16,928 nucleotides of DNA from DAIDJM01 sp964250215 (GTDB taxonomy: Bacteria; Pseudomonadota; Alphaproteobacteria; Acetobacterales; Acetobacteraceae), in contig CAXUEX010000058.1 of NCBI GenBank assembly GCA_964250215.1, positions 1 through 16,928 of the forward strand, given 5' to 3'. Position numbers and translations under genes: made by a program. Below, piece by piece: positions 8,264 to 15,510 of this stretch (positions within the stretch are counted from its first letter, which is position 1; every line of letters begins with the position of its first letter). The notes under the pieces were generated by a model. The model made no database searches and was not told the DNA's origin. It saw only the letters and a list, made by a program, of their open reading frames with translations.

Positions 8264-8353
8264 CTAGTTCCTCCCGCTGGTTGCGCGCAGCAAAGCACGC
8301 GCCATTACGGAGGCAGCATCACAAACCTGTGCGGAACAACACGAATTCGGGAG

Positions 8354-9064
8354 TCAGTACTTGCGCATCAGCGCAATCAGCCTGCCTTGCACCTTCACCT
8401 TGTTCGCCGGCAGCAACCGCGTTTCGTATCGCGGATTTGCCGGTTCCAGCGCTATCGAGTGGCCGCGCCGGCGCAGCCGCTTCAGCGTCACCTCGTTGTC
8501 GTCGATCAGGGCAACGACGATCTGGCCGTTCTCGGCCGTCTCCTCGCGCCGGATCAGCGCCGTGTCGCCATCCAGGATGCCAGCATCCACCATCGAATCG
8601 CCGGCCACTTCCAGCGCGAAATGCTCGCCCGATCCCAGCAACGCCACGGGCACCTGTATCTCCGCCGCGTCGTCGCGAATCGCCTCGATGGGCATGCCGG
8701 CGGCGATTCGGCCATACAGCGGCAGCGCAACGGCCGCCGCCTCGCTCGCCGCGCGCACGGCGGGCAGGCGGGCCGAAAAATCGCCGCGGATCACGTTCGG
8801 TGCGAAGCCCGGCGAAGCGGGGCGCGGCGCCACGTTCTGGAGCGACATATTCTCCGGCAGCCGCATAATCTCCAGTGCCCGCGCCCGGTGGTGGTGCCGG
8901 CGGAGGAAGCCGCGTTCCTCCAGCGCCGAAATCAGCCGGTGAATGCCGGATTTCGAGCGCAGCGAAAGCGCATCCTTCATCTCCTCGAAACTCGGCGATA
9001 CGCCGGTTTCCTTCAGATGCTGGTCGATGAAGCTGAGCAGCTCGTGCTGCTTGCGGGTTAACAT
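8354..9064 (-). CDS. lexA: LexA SOS-response repressor
   Basis: Transcriptional repressor of the DNA-damage regulon; self-cleaves when RecA filaments form. 236 residues from ATG 9064. The winged-helix DNA-binding domain occupies about 1-65 (MLTRKQHELL; SFEEMKDALSLRSKSGIHRLISALEERGFL). The peptidase domain shows the Ala-Gly cleavage site in GRIAAGMP (A122-G123), the catalytic serine in GDSMVDAG (S157) and the catalytic lysine in EVTLKRL (K195), so it should be cleavable. The frame opens at 9094, but those 10 extra residues would cover the operator-like repeat and are not LexA-like. It lies 103 bp downstream of moeA, a neighbour order common in alphaproteobacteria. A candidate own promoter and LexA-box-like repeat lie upstream (9089-9137). 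Confidence 0.96.
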   Translation of the reverse strand: MLTRKQHELLSFIDQHLKETGVSPSFEEMKDALSLRSKSGIHRLISALEERGFLRRHHHRARALEIMRLPENMSLQNVAPRPASPGFAPNVIRGDFSARLPAVRAASEAAAVALPLYGRIAAGMPIEAIRDDAAEIQVPVALLGSGEHFALEVAGDSMVDAGILDGDTALIRREETAENGQIVVALIDDNEVTLKRLRRRGHSIALEPANPRYETRLLPANKVKVQGRLIALMRKY

Positions 9065-9088
9065 GGCGGTGCCCGTCTCCGATCGCCG

Positions 9089-9103
9089 GAACAAACCGGC
9101 AAC
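9089..9103 (-). promoter_or_regulatory. Candidate LexA box upstream of lexA
   Basis: On the minus strand this reads GTTG-N7-GTTC, one mismatch from the GTTC-N7-GTTC direct repeat established for alphaproteobacterial LexA. It lies 25-39 bases upstream of the lexA ATG and just after the inferred transcription start, where autorepression would act. Two more GTTC half-sites on the plus strand (9108-9111 and 9115-9118) have a non-canonical 3-base gap. Confidence 0.55.
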
Positions 9104-9109
9104 CCATGT

Positions 9110-9137
9110 TCTATGTTCATTCCCGGAGCCGCGTCAA
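9110..9137 (-). promoter_or_regulatory. Candidate sigma70-type promoter for lexA
   Basis: On the minus strand TTGACG (9137-9132) is followed after 16 bases by CATAGA (9115-9110). The -35 matches 5 of 6 consensus positions, the -10 only 3 of 6. The predicted start near 9103 coincides with the LexA-box-like repeat. Placement in the moeA-lexA gap supports it; the -10 match is weak. Confidence 0.45.
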
Positions 9138-9167
9138 TGCCTGCGTCGCAAAGGGTTGGCAGCCGAT

Positions 9168-10367
9168 CTACAGGCGAAGGATCCGCACCGGCGATCCGGG
9201 CGGCAGCGCCGGATCATAGGGCGGCCGCAGGATCAGGCAGTCGGCTGCTGCCAACACCGAGAGCATGGCCGAATCCTGCCGCCCGAACGGGGTGGCCAGC
9301 AGCCTGCCTTCCGGGTCGTGCCGCAGCCGGGCGCGCAAATGGTCGGCGCGGTGGTCGTTAGGCCCCAGCGCAGCGGCGAGCAGCGCTGTTTGCGTCTCAG
9401 GCTCGCCCGATTCGCCGCCCAGAATCCGCAGCGCCGGCAACAGGAAAAGGGTGGCGCAGATATAGGCGGATACCGGGTTGCCCGGCAGACCCAGGACCGG
9501 CATTGCACCGATCCGGCCGTGCAGCATCGGCTTTCCCGGGCGCATCGCAATCCGCCAGAAATCCAGCTTCATCCCGCCCGCTTCCAGCCCGGCGCGAACC
9601 AGATCGTGCTCGCCCACGCTGGCGCCGCCGGTGGTGATCAGCAGATCGGCCGCGGCGGCGATCGCGTCGGGGTTGTCGGCCGCGATCGGCAGCAGCGACG
9701 CGATGCCGCCCGCTTCTGCGATCAGTGCCGCCAGCATGGGGCCGTTCGATCCGGGAATGCCGGCGGACGGGATCGGCTCGCCAGGCATGGCAATCTCGTC
9801 GCCGGTGCAGAGCACGGCCACGGCGGGTTGCCGGTGCACGGCAACCCAGGGGTGGTTGGCAGCGGCCGCAAGCCCGATATCGCGCGGGCCGAGGCGTCGG
9901 CCTGCGGGCAGCACCGGCTCGCCGGCCGCGAAATCCTGGCCGAATCGGCGGATGTGCTGTCCGGCTGCAGGAGCGTTGCGCAGCCGCAGCGTGGCGCCGT
10001 CGTGATCCGCATCCTCCTGCAGCATGACCGAATCGGCGCCGGCCGGAACCGCGCTGCCGGTGAACACGCGCACCGCCTCGCCGGGCCCGAGCGTGCCGGC
10101 ATAGGGTCGTCCCGCCGCCGCACGGCCGATCACCCGGCGCGGTCCGCCGCCATCAGCGGCGCGCAAAGCGTAGCCATCCATGGCCGAAACATCCTGCGGT
10201 GGCTGCGCCACGCGCGCACGCACGGGTTGCGCCAGCACGCGGCCGGCGGCCCGATCCAGCCCCACGATTTCCGCCGGCAGCGGACCGAGCCCGGCCAACA
10301 CCCGGGCGCGGGCTTCCGCCACCGGCAGAAGCTCAGGTTTGGGCGAACCGGCCAGACTTGCCGCCAT
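9168..10367 (-). CDS. moeA: Molybdopterin molybdenumtransferase MoeA
   Basis: Inserts molybdenum into adenylylated molybdopterin in the last step of molybdenum cofactor synthesis, in the cytoplasm. 399 residues, standard length. Conserved MoeA stretches are present in order: LLPVAEARARVL (13-24), QPPQDVSAMDGYALRAAD (55-72), TGSAVPAGADSVMLQED (103-119), VLCTGDEI (185-192), ITTGGASVGEHD (244-255), MRPGKPMLHG (275-284) and LGLPGNPVSA (292-301). The ATG at 10367 makes it overlap the end of moaC by 35 bp. No clear Shine-Dalgarno is visible there, and a later non-ATG start near LLPV is possible. It sits between moaC and lexA in the same orientation. Confidence 0.95.
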   Translation of the reverse strand: MAASLAGSPKPELLPVAEARARVLAGLGPLPAEIVGLDRAAGRVLAQPVRARVAQPPQDVSAMDGYALRAADGGGPRRVIGRAAAGRPYAGTLGPGEAVRVFTGSAVPAGADSVMLQEDADHDGATLRLRNAPAAGQHIRRFGQDFAAGEPVLPAGRRLGPRDIGLAAAANHPWVAVHRQPAVAVLCTGDEIAMPGEPIPSAGIPGSNGPMLAALIAEAGGIASLLPIAADNPDAIAAAADLLITTGGASVGEHDLVRAGLEAGGMKLDFWRIAMRPGKPMLHGRIGAMPVLGLPGNPVSAYICATLFLLPALRILGGESGEPETQTALLAAALGPNDHRADHLRARLRHDPEGRLLATPFGRQDSAMLSVLAAADCLILRPPYDPALPPGSPVRILRL

Positions 10368-10803
10368 CCTTCAGCACCACGCAAACGGCTTCGATGCGCA
10401 TGCCGCGATCGATCGCCTTGCACATGTCATACACAGTCAGTGCCGCGATCGTAACTGCCGTAAGCGCCTCCATCTCCACGCCGGTGCGGCCCGTGCTGCG
10501 CACAGCCGCCTCGATAGCGATTCCCTCCGGCTGCGGCGCCAGTTCGATCCACACCGCGTTCAGCGGCAGCGGATGGCAGAGCGGGATCAGCTCGGCCGTG
10601 CGCTTCGCCGCCAAGATGCCGGCGCTGCGCGCGGCCGCCCGCACGTCGCCTTTCGCGGTGCTGCCGTCGCGAATAGCGGCAACGGTTTCGGGCTGCATCA
10701 CCACAAAGCCGCGCGCCACGGCCGTGCGTTCGGTGATTTCCTTCGTGCCGACATCCACCATGCGCGCATGGCCGGACATGTCGAGGTGTGTTAGCTCCTT
10801 CAC
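10333..10803 (-). CDS. moaC: Cyclic pyranopterin monophosphate synthase MoaC
   Basis: Converts the MoaA product (3',8-cyclo-7,8-dihydro-GTP) to cyclic pyranopterin monophosphate, the first stable molybdenum cofactor intermediate. From GTG at 10803 it is 156 residues, the usual size, and MKELTHLDMSGHARMVDVG aligns with the E. coli MoaC start (MSQLTH...HMVDV). Conserved residues visible: KGDV (51-54), LIPLCHPL (72-79), TGVEMEALTA (107-116) and YDMCKA (125-130). The GTG overlaps the trpC stop (GTGA), so translation should be coupled. An AAGGAG lies inside the first codons, 15 bases before an internal ATG at 10779, so a shorter form starting MSGHARM is the alternative. Its partner moaA is not in the window. 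Confidence 0.94.
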   Translation of the reverse strand: MKELTHLDMSGHARMVDVGTKEITERTAVARGFVVMQPETVAAIRDGSTAKGDVRAAARSAGILAAKRTAELIPLCHPLPLNAVWIELAPQPEGIAIEAAVRSTGRTGVEMEALTAVTIAALTVYDMCKAIDRGMRIEAVCVVLKDGGKSGRFAQT

Positions 10804-11621
10804 GCTTTTTTGCCTAGCAGGTCGCGCGTGGCGCGCTCGATATCCGGCTGGCGCAGCAGGCTTTCGCCCACCAGCAGGCAGTGCGCGCCGACGGCAGCGA
10901 GGCGGTGCAGATCGGCATGCGTGCGAATGCCGCTTTCGGTGACCAGGATACGGTCGGGCGGCACGTGCGGCGCCAGCTCCAGCGTGGTAGCGAGATCGGT
11001 GCGCAGCGTGCGCAGATCGCGGTTGTTGATGCCCAGTAACGGCGTTTGCAAACCGAGCGCGCGATCCAGCTCCGCTCGGCTGTGCACCTCCACGAGCACA
11101 TCGAGATCTAAATCCCGCGCGGCCGCTTCCAGCTCTAGCGCCTGGGCATCGGAAAGGGCGGCCATGATCAGCAGCACGCAGTCGGCGCCGGCAGCCCGAC
11201 TTTCCAGAATCTGCCACGTATCGAGCATGAAGTCCTTGCGCAGCACCGGCAAATCCACCGCCGACCGGACCGCTGCGAGATCGGCGAGCGAGCCGCCGAA
11301 GAATGGCGCGTCGGTGAGCACCGAAAGGCAGGCAGCCCCGCCGGCTCCATAAGCGCGCGCCGCCTCGCCCGGATCGGCATCGGGCCGAATCGGGCCGCCC
11401 GAGGGGGATGCGCGCTTGAATTCCGCGATCAGCCCGCAGCGCCGTTGCATCAGTGCTGCCTTCAGCGCGATGCCGAAACCGCGTGGGCGGTTCCGAGACG
11501 AGGCGATCCTGGACTTTAGCTTTGATTCGGAGAGGGACGCACGCCTCCGCGCAGTCTCTTCGCGTGTCGTCGCGCATATGCGCGCCAGCGCGTTGGGAAG
11601 TTCTGGGATGCTATCCGGCAT
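10800..11621 (-). CDS. trpC: Indole-3-glycerol phosphate synthase TrpC
   Basis: Closes the indole ring from CdRP in tryptophan synthesis. 273 residues from ATG 11621, a monofunctional TIM-barrel of normal length. Catalytic residues are in place: E67 and K69 in IAEFKRASPSGG, K129 in VLRKDFM, E179 in VLVEVHS, N200 in GINNRDL, E229 in VTESGI, with the phosphate-binding VGESLL near 251-256. The start is uncertain. The ATG at 11621 fits family length but has no Shine-Dalgarno; the frame is open to an ATG at 11702, only 5 bases after the trpD stop and preceded by AAGGAAG. Starting there would add 27 Ser/Lys-rich residues encoded by an inverted-repeat element. Ends overlapping moaC (GTGA). Confidence 0.95.
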   Translation of the reverse strand: MPDSIPELPNALARICATTREETARRRASLSESKLKSRIASSRNRPRGFGIALKAALMQRRCGLIAEFKRASPSGGPIRPDADPGEAARAYGAGGAACLSVLTDAPFFGGSLADLAAVRSAVDLPVLRKDFMLDTWQILESRAAGADCVLLIMAALSDAQALELEAAARDLDLDVLVEVHSRAELDRALGLQTPLLGINNRDLRTLRTDLATTLELAPHVPPDRILVTESGIRTHADLHRLAAVGAHCLLVGESLLRQPDIERATRDLLGKKA

Positions 11622-11670
11622 GGGAAGAAGGTGCTGTTCTTTCTTGAAAGAAAGAACCGAAGAACTTCCC
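11595..11670 (-). repeat. Nested inverted repeats around the trpC start
   Basis: On the trp mRNA (minus strand) a 10-base arm GGGAAGTTCT (11670-11661) has a perfect partner AGAACTTCCC (11604-11595) inside trpC codons 6-9. Between them lies an inner hairpin (11657-11636) with 9-base arms GTTCTTTCT and AGAAAGAAC and a 4-base loop, then CTTCCC (11627-11622), which directly precedes the ATG and can also pair with the GGGAAG of the first arm. The two outer pairings are mutually exclusive. The inner hairpin lacks a following U-run, so it is not a standard terminator. It may be a dispersed palindromic element that landed in the trpD-trpC junction. Confidence 0.65.
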
Positions 11671-11707
11671 TTCATCGATCTGGAACGCCAGGACGGCAAC
11701 ATCTTCC

Positions 11708-12706
11708 TTAATTGTCGCCATATCGCCGCAGAGCCAGAAGTTTTTCACGGGCCGCCCCACTATCGATGGCTGTTGCCGCTTGTCTCACGCCTTCGGCCAA
11801 ATCCGCAACGCGCTCCGCGATCAGCAGCGCCGCGGCCGCGTTCAGCAGCACCGTTTCGCGATATGGCCCGGTCTCGCCTTCCAGCAACGCCAGCAGCGCG
11901 GCGGCGTTTTCGGACGGCATCCCGCCGGCGATCGCCCCGATCGGCGCGCGCCCGAGCCCCGCCTGTTCCGGCGTTATCACGAATTCGCGGGCAACGCTGG
12001 CGCGCCATTCGGCCACAAGCGTAGCGCCGGCGAGCGTGAGTTCGTCGAGCCCCTGGCCGTGCACCACCCAAACGTATTCGGCGCCGAGCCGGCCGAGCAG
12101 TTCGGCCATAGGGGCCGCCCAGGCGGGATCGGATACGCCCACGAGCTGCCGCCGGACGCCAGCGGGGTTCACGAGTGGCCCCGCCAGGTTGAACAGCGTG
12201 CGAAAGCCAAGCTCGCCGCGCGCCGCGGCGGCGTGGCGCAGCGCCGGATGGTGGTTCGGCGCGAACAGGAACACCAGCCCCGTTGCCGCGAGCACCGCAG
12301 CGAGTTGCGCAACGGGGATTTCCGGCACGCCGAGAGCGGCCAGCACATCCGATCCGCCACTTTTGGAAGAGACGGCGCGATTGCCGTGCTTGGCCACGCT
12401 CACACCGCAGGCCGCCACCACGAAAGCGGCTGCCGTGGAGACGTTGAGCGTGCCGACCAGGTCGCCGCCGGTGCCGCAGAGATCGAGCGTGCCGGGGGGT
12501 GCGGCCACCGGCAACACACGCGCGCGCATGGCGCGCACCAGCCCCGCCAGCTCCTCGCGCGTTTCGCCGCGCACCCGCAGCGCCATCAGCAGGGCCGCGA
12601 TCTGCGCTGGGGTTGCTTCGCCATCCATGACGGCAGCGAAGGCCTGTTCCGCCTCCGTTTCGTTCAGCCGGCGGCCGGTGGCCAGCACGGCAAGCAGCTC
12701 TTTCAT
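11708..12706 (-). CDS. trpD: Anthranilate phosphoribosyltransferase TrpD
   Basis: Transfers phosphoribose from PRPP to anthranilate, the second step of tryptophan synthesis. 332 residues, a normal stand-alone TrpD. The PRPP-binding CGTGGD (77-82), NVSTAAAFV (88-96), KHGNRAVSSKSGGSDVLAALG (106-126) and HPALRHA followed by LGFRTLFNLAGPLVNP are all family signatures. The ATG overlaps the trpG stop (ATGA), so the two should be translated together. The next gene, trpC, lies 5 or 86 bases downstream depending on its start. Confidence 0.97.
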   Translation of the reverse strand: MKELLAVLATGRRLNETEAEQAFAAVMDGEATPAQIAALLMALRVRGETREELAGLVRAMRARVLPVAAPPGTLDLCGTGGDLVGTLNVSTAAAFVVAACGVSVAKHGNRAVSSKSGGSDVLAALGVPEIPVAQLAAVLAATGLVFLFAPNHHPALRHAAAARGELGFRTLFNLAGPLVNPAGVRRQLVGVSDPAWAAPMAELLGRLGAEYVWVVHGQGLDELTLAGATLVAEWRASVAREFVITPEQAGLGRAPIGAIAGGMPSENAAALLALLEGETGPYRETVLLNAAAALLIAERVADLAEGVRQAATAIDSGAAREKLLALRRYGDN

Positions 12707-13287
12707 GCCTCGGCGGGCGCACGGGCAAGCGTTAAAAAATTGCGCAGCAGATCGTGGCCGTGCTCACTGGCGATGCTTTCGGGATGGAATTGCACGCCGT
12801 AGATCGGCAGCGTGCGGTGGCGCAGTCCCATGATCAAACCATCCTTGGTGTGCGCGGTGGCGATCAGCGAACCCGGCAGCGTGTCGGCGCGCACGATCAG
12901 GCTGTGATAGCGCGTGGCCGAAAACGGATTGCCGAGGCTGGCAAAGATGTCGGTGCCGCCGTGGTGGATTTCGCTGATCTTGCCGTGCATCGGCACGGGC
13001 GCGCGGATCACCTCGCCGCCAAAGGCCTGGCCGATCGCCTGGTGCCCCAGGCAAACGCCCAGCACCGGAATGCGGCCGGCGGCGGCACGGATCAGGTCCA
13101 GGCAGATGCCGGCCTCGTTCGGCGTGCACGGCCCAGGCGAGAGCACGATCGCCTGCGGTGCCAGCGCGACGGCTTCCGCCACCGTCAGCGCATCGTTGCG
13201 CCGGACGTCGCATTCGGCGCCGATCTCACCGAAATAGTGCACGAGGTTGAAGGTGAAGCTGTCATAATTATCGATCAGCAGGATCAT
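12703..13287 (-). CDS. trpG: Anthranilate synthase glutamine amidotransferase subunit TrpG/PabA
   Basis: Class I glutamine amidotransferase that feeds ammonia to anthranilate synthase (TrpE) and, in many bacteria, also to aminodeoxychorismate synthase (PabB). 194 residues, normal length. MILLIDNYDSFTFNLVHYFGE is the typical N-terminus; LSPGPCTP (49-56), the nucleophile C79 in LGVCLGHQAIGQ, and H168/E170 in VQFHPES complete the triad. It overlaps trpD by ATGA. The catalytic partner trpE is not in the window; upstream lies a gene on the opposite strand whose start is only 15 bp away. No Shine-Dalgarno is evident before the ATG. Confidence 0.96.
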   Translation of the reverse strand: MILLIDNYDSFTFNLVHYFGEIGAECDVRRNDALTVAEAVALAPQAIVLSPGPCTPNEAGICLDLIRAAAGRIPVLGVCLGHQAIGQAFGGEVIRAPVPMHGKISEIHHGGTDIFASLGNPFSATRYHSLIVRADTLPGSLIATAHTKDGLIMGLRHRTLPIYGVQFHPESIASEHGHDLLRNFLTLARAPAEA

Positions 13288-13302
13288 GGGCGCGATGGTC
13301 GC

Positions 13303-14610
13303 ATGAAGGCGGCCGCGGGCAAAGCAGCGGCCGGAATGGCGGTGTTCGCGCTATGCGGGGCGATTTTCGCCGCCATCGTGGTGCGCGGGCGCATGCGGCT
13401 GCCAGTTTCCGACATGCTGGACTGGCTCAGTGCCTGGCTCGACCGCGCGCCGGGAGCGGTGTGTGCGATGCAGTATCTCTGGCTGCCGCACAACGAGCAC
13501 CATCTCGTGTGGATGCGGCTGCTCACCGCGGCCGACGCGGCGTGGCTAGGCGCCCACGGTCTGGCGTTTCAGGCAGCCGCCATGCTGGCCGTGGCGGGGA
13601 GCGCCGCGCTGCTGGCTGCCGAGACGGCGCGGGCCGGAATGCTGGCGGGTGAGCGGGTGCTGGCCGGCTGGGTGGTGCCGCTGCTGGCGCTGGGCCCGGC
13701 TGCCGCGCTCGATGTGGCGGCGCCGATAAATGCCCCCTACGTGCTGGCGCTCTTCTTTTCGCTGCTGGCGCTGACGCTGTTCGATTGCGCGGAGGAAACT
13801 GGGCCGTGGGCGCAGCCGCGCCGGATCGGCGCCATGCTGGCAGCAACGGGCGCGGTGCTGGCCAACGCCGCGGCCTTTGTCGTTTGGCCCGCGCTGCTTT
13901 GGTGCGCCTGGCGCGGCGGTGTCGGGCGGCGCTGGCAAGCGGCCGTGGCGCTCTCTGCCATTACCCTCGCGGCGGTTTATCTGCCCGGCTTGCAGCGCAA
14001 TTTGGCGGCGGGTTCGCCGGCGGGCGGCGTCGCCGGCTTCGCCCTGGCTTTCCTCGGCCTGCCGCTTTCCGCCGCCGCAGCCATGGTCGGCGCCGGGCGA
14101 TGCCTGGGCGGGCTCCTGCTCGCGGCTTGCCTCGGTCTGCTCTGGCGCTGGTCGCGGCGGCGGCCGGCACGAATCGAGCGACTTGCCGGGGCCGGGATGA
14201 TCGTTTCGCTCGGCATTGCGGGGCTGGCGGCGGCGCGGCGGAGCGGCGCTGGCGCCGATGGCGTGGTGCCGTTGCGCTACGCGGTGCTCCTGATTCCAGC
14301 GCAGGCGGGGCTGGCCTGGGCGGCACTGGGCTGGATTGCGCGGCGGCGATCCTGGCAGCCGGCGCTGCCCTGGCTGGCGGCCAGTGCGGCGATGGTGATG
14401 CTCACGCAACAGGCCGCGATCGGCTGGCGCGTGGCGCAGTTGCAGGCGCGATGGAATGGTCTGGCCGAAGCGTTCTGGCGCGGGGAATCCCGTCCGGCAA
14501 TGGTGCCGTTGATCTATCCCGATCTGGTAGCCGCGTCCGGTTTACGAGGCCGGCTGCGGAGTTCCGGCGTGGTGGGTTTTCGCCAGAACGGGATGGCGGG
14601 TGTGAAATAA
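13303..14610 (+). CDS. Polytopic membrane protein of unknown function
   Basis: Not recognised by family. From ATG 13303 it has 435 residues with roughly 10-11 hydrophobic segments (near 12-28, 85-105, 118-136, 144-161, 176-200, 212-229, 241-262, 267-281, 295-311, 323-345 and 351-370). Between the first two lies a loop with HNEHHLVWMRLL (63-74), reminiscent of the NEHR-like loop in some polytopic GT-C-type or O-antigen-modifying membrane proteins; that link is inference. The C-terminal 65 residues are hydrophilic. The start is uncertain: no Shine-Dalgarno is seen, the frame is open far upstream antisense to trpG, and ATG 13336 is an alternative. It diverges from trpG with 15 bp between the starts and converges on mazG. 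Confidence 0.75.
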   Translation: MKAAAGKAAAGMAVFALCGAIFAAIVVRGRMRLPVSDMLDWLSAWLDRAPGAVCAMQYLWLPHNEHHLVWMRLLTAADAAWLGAHGLAFQAAAMLAVAGSAALLAAETARAGMLAGERVLAGWVVPLLALGPAAALDVAAPINAPYVLALFFSLLALTLFDCAEETGPWAQPRRIGAMLAATGAVLANAAAFVVWPALLWCAWRGGVGRRWQAAVALSAITLAAVYLPGLQRNLAAGSPAGGVAGFALAFLGLPLSAAAAMVGAGRCLGGLLLAACLGLLWRWSRRRPARIERLAGAGMIVSLGIAGLAAARRSGAGADGVVPLRYAVLLIPAQAGLAWAALGWIARRRSWQPALPWLAASAAMVMLTQQAAIGWRVAQLQARWNGLAEAFWRGESRPAMVPLIYPDLVAASGLRGRLRSSGVVGFRQNGMAGVK

Positions 14611-14712
14611 GTCTGCTCGCCGGCATCCTGGGCGCGAGATACTATGTCCGGCCGGTGCTGCACCCGCGAGTAGGAGCGCGATCAAGGTGCGGCCGCAGCA
14701 GGCCCGCAACGA
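14611..14712. other. Convergent gap between membrane protein gene and mazG
   Basis: The 102 bp separate two genes that end facing each other. I see no hairpin followed by a T-run on either strand, no coding frame with a plausible start and no repeat shared with the rest of the window. Confidence 0.5.
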
Positions 14713-15510
14713 TCATCGTTCGTTTCGCGGCTCCGTGGCCTTTGCGCGTTGCCATTCCGCTTCCATCGCATCCAGGCCGGCTTCGGCGGGAGTCAATCCT
14801 TGGGCGGCCAGCGCCCGTTCCACGGCGGCGAAGCGGCGCGTGAATTTCGCGTTCGCGCGGCGCAGGCAGGATTCCGGATTCAGTTTCAGCTTGCGCGCCA
14901 GATTGGCGAGCACGAACAGCATGTCGCCCACTTCGTCCTCCAGGCGGTCGGCGTCGGCGTCGGCCAGTTCGGCACGCAGTTCCGCGGTTTCCTCGGCCAG
15001 CTTCGCGAGCACCGCCTCGGCATCCGGCCAATCGAAACCCACGCGCGCCGCGCGGCGTGTGAGTTTTTCGGCGCGCAGCAGCGCTGGCAAGGCGAGCGGC
15101 ACGCCGGCCAGCGCGCCACGTTCGTCACGCGCGGCGCGTTCGGCGGCTTTGCTGTCTTCCCAACCCACCGAATGGGCAGCGGCGTCGCGGGTTTCGTTGC
15201 CGAATACGTGCGGGTGGCGGCGCACCATTTTCTCGGCGATTCCGGCGGCCACGTCGGCGAAGGCGAAAGCGCCTGCCTCCTCGGCCATGCGGGCGTGGTA
15301 TACCACCTGGAACAGCAGATCGCCCAGTTCGTCGGCCAGTGCCGGCATATCGCGCCGCACGGCGGCATCAGCGACTTCGTAGGCTTCTTCGATGGTGTAG
15401 GGCGCGATCGTGGCGAAGCTCTGCACGTGGTCCCAAGGGCAGCCGCCTTGGCGCGCGCGGAGCTGGGCCATGATGTGGAGCAGGCGGGGCATGGGATCGT
15501 CTGGTTTCAT
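14713..15510 (-). CDS. mazG: Nucleoside triphosphate pyrophosphohydrolase MazG
   Basis: Hydrolyses (d)NTPs to monophosphate and pyrophosphate; thought to clear aberrant nucleotides and to modulate (p)ppGpp-linked stress. 265 residues, the standard two-domain form. Domain 1 has the family start LLHIMAQLRARQGGCPWD and metal-binding EEAYE (41-45) with ELGD (61-64). Domain 2 has EETAE (173-177) with DEVGD (192-196), then a conserved LARKLKLNPESCLRRANAKF-type stretch. Both metal sites are intact, so it should be active. The ATG at 15510 gives the usual length; no strong Shine-Dalgarno is seen. It is divergent from the glycosyltransferase, with an 86-bp gap. Confidence 0.96.
   Translation of the reverse strand: MKPDDPMPRLLHIMAQLRARQGGCPWDHVQSFATIAPYTIEEAYEVADAAVRRDMPALADELGDLLFQVVYHARMAEEAGAFAFADVAAGIAEKMVRRHPHVFGNETRDAAAHSVGWEDSKAAERAARDERGALAGVPLALPALLRAEKLTRRAARVGFDWPDAEAVLAKLAEETAELRAELADADADRLEDEVGDMLFVLANLARKLKLNPESCLRRANAKFTRRFAAVERALAAQGLTPAEAGLDAMEAEWQRAKATEPRNER

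Noticed and set aside
8264..8353. Search for a LexA box before the peroxidase gene
   Set aside because: GAAC and ATTC-like fragments occur near 8334-8350, but no GTTC-N7-GTTC repeat or its complement is present, so SOS control of the peroxidase is not supported.
8943..10454. Plus-strand open frame of 503 codons opposite lexA and moeA
   Set aside because: Covers two confidently identified minus-strand genes and encodes Arg/His/Gln-rich sequence with no family match.
11780..12802. Plus-strand open frame of 340 codons opposite trpD
   Set aside because: Antisense shadow of trpD, whose PRPP-binding motifs are intact.
14706..14720. Short palindrome AACGAT/ATCGTT at the end of mazG, considered as a terminator
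   Set aside because: Six-base arms with a one-base centre cannot form a stable hairpin loop, and there is no T-run.
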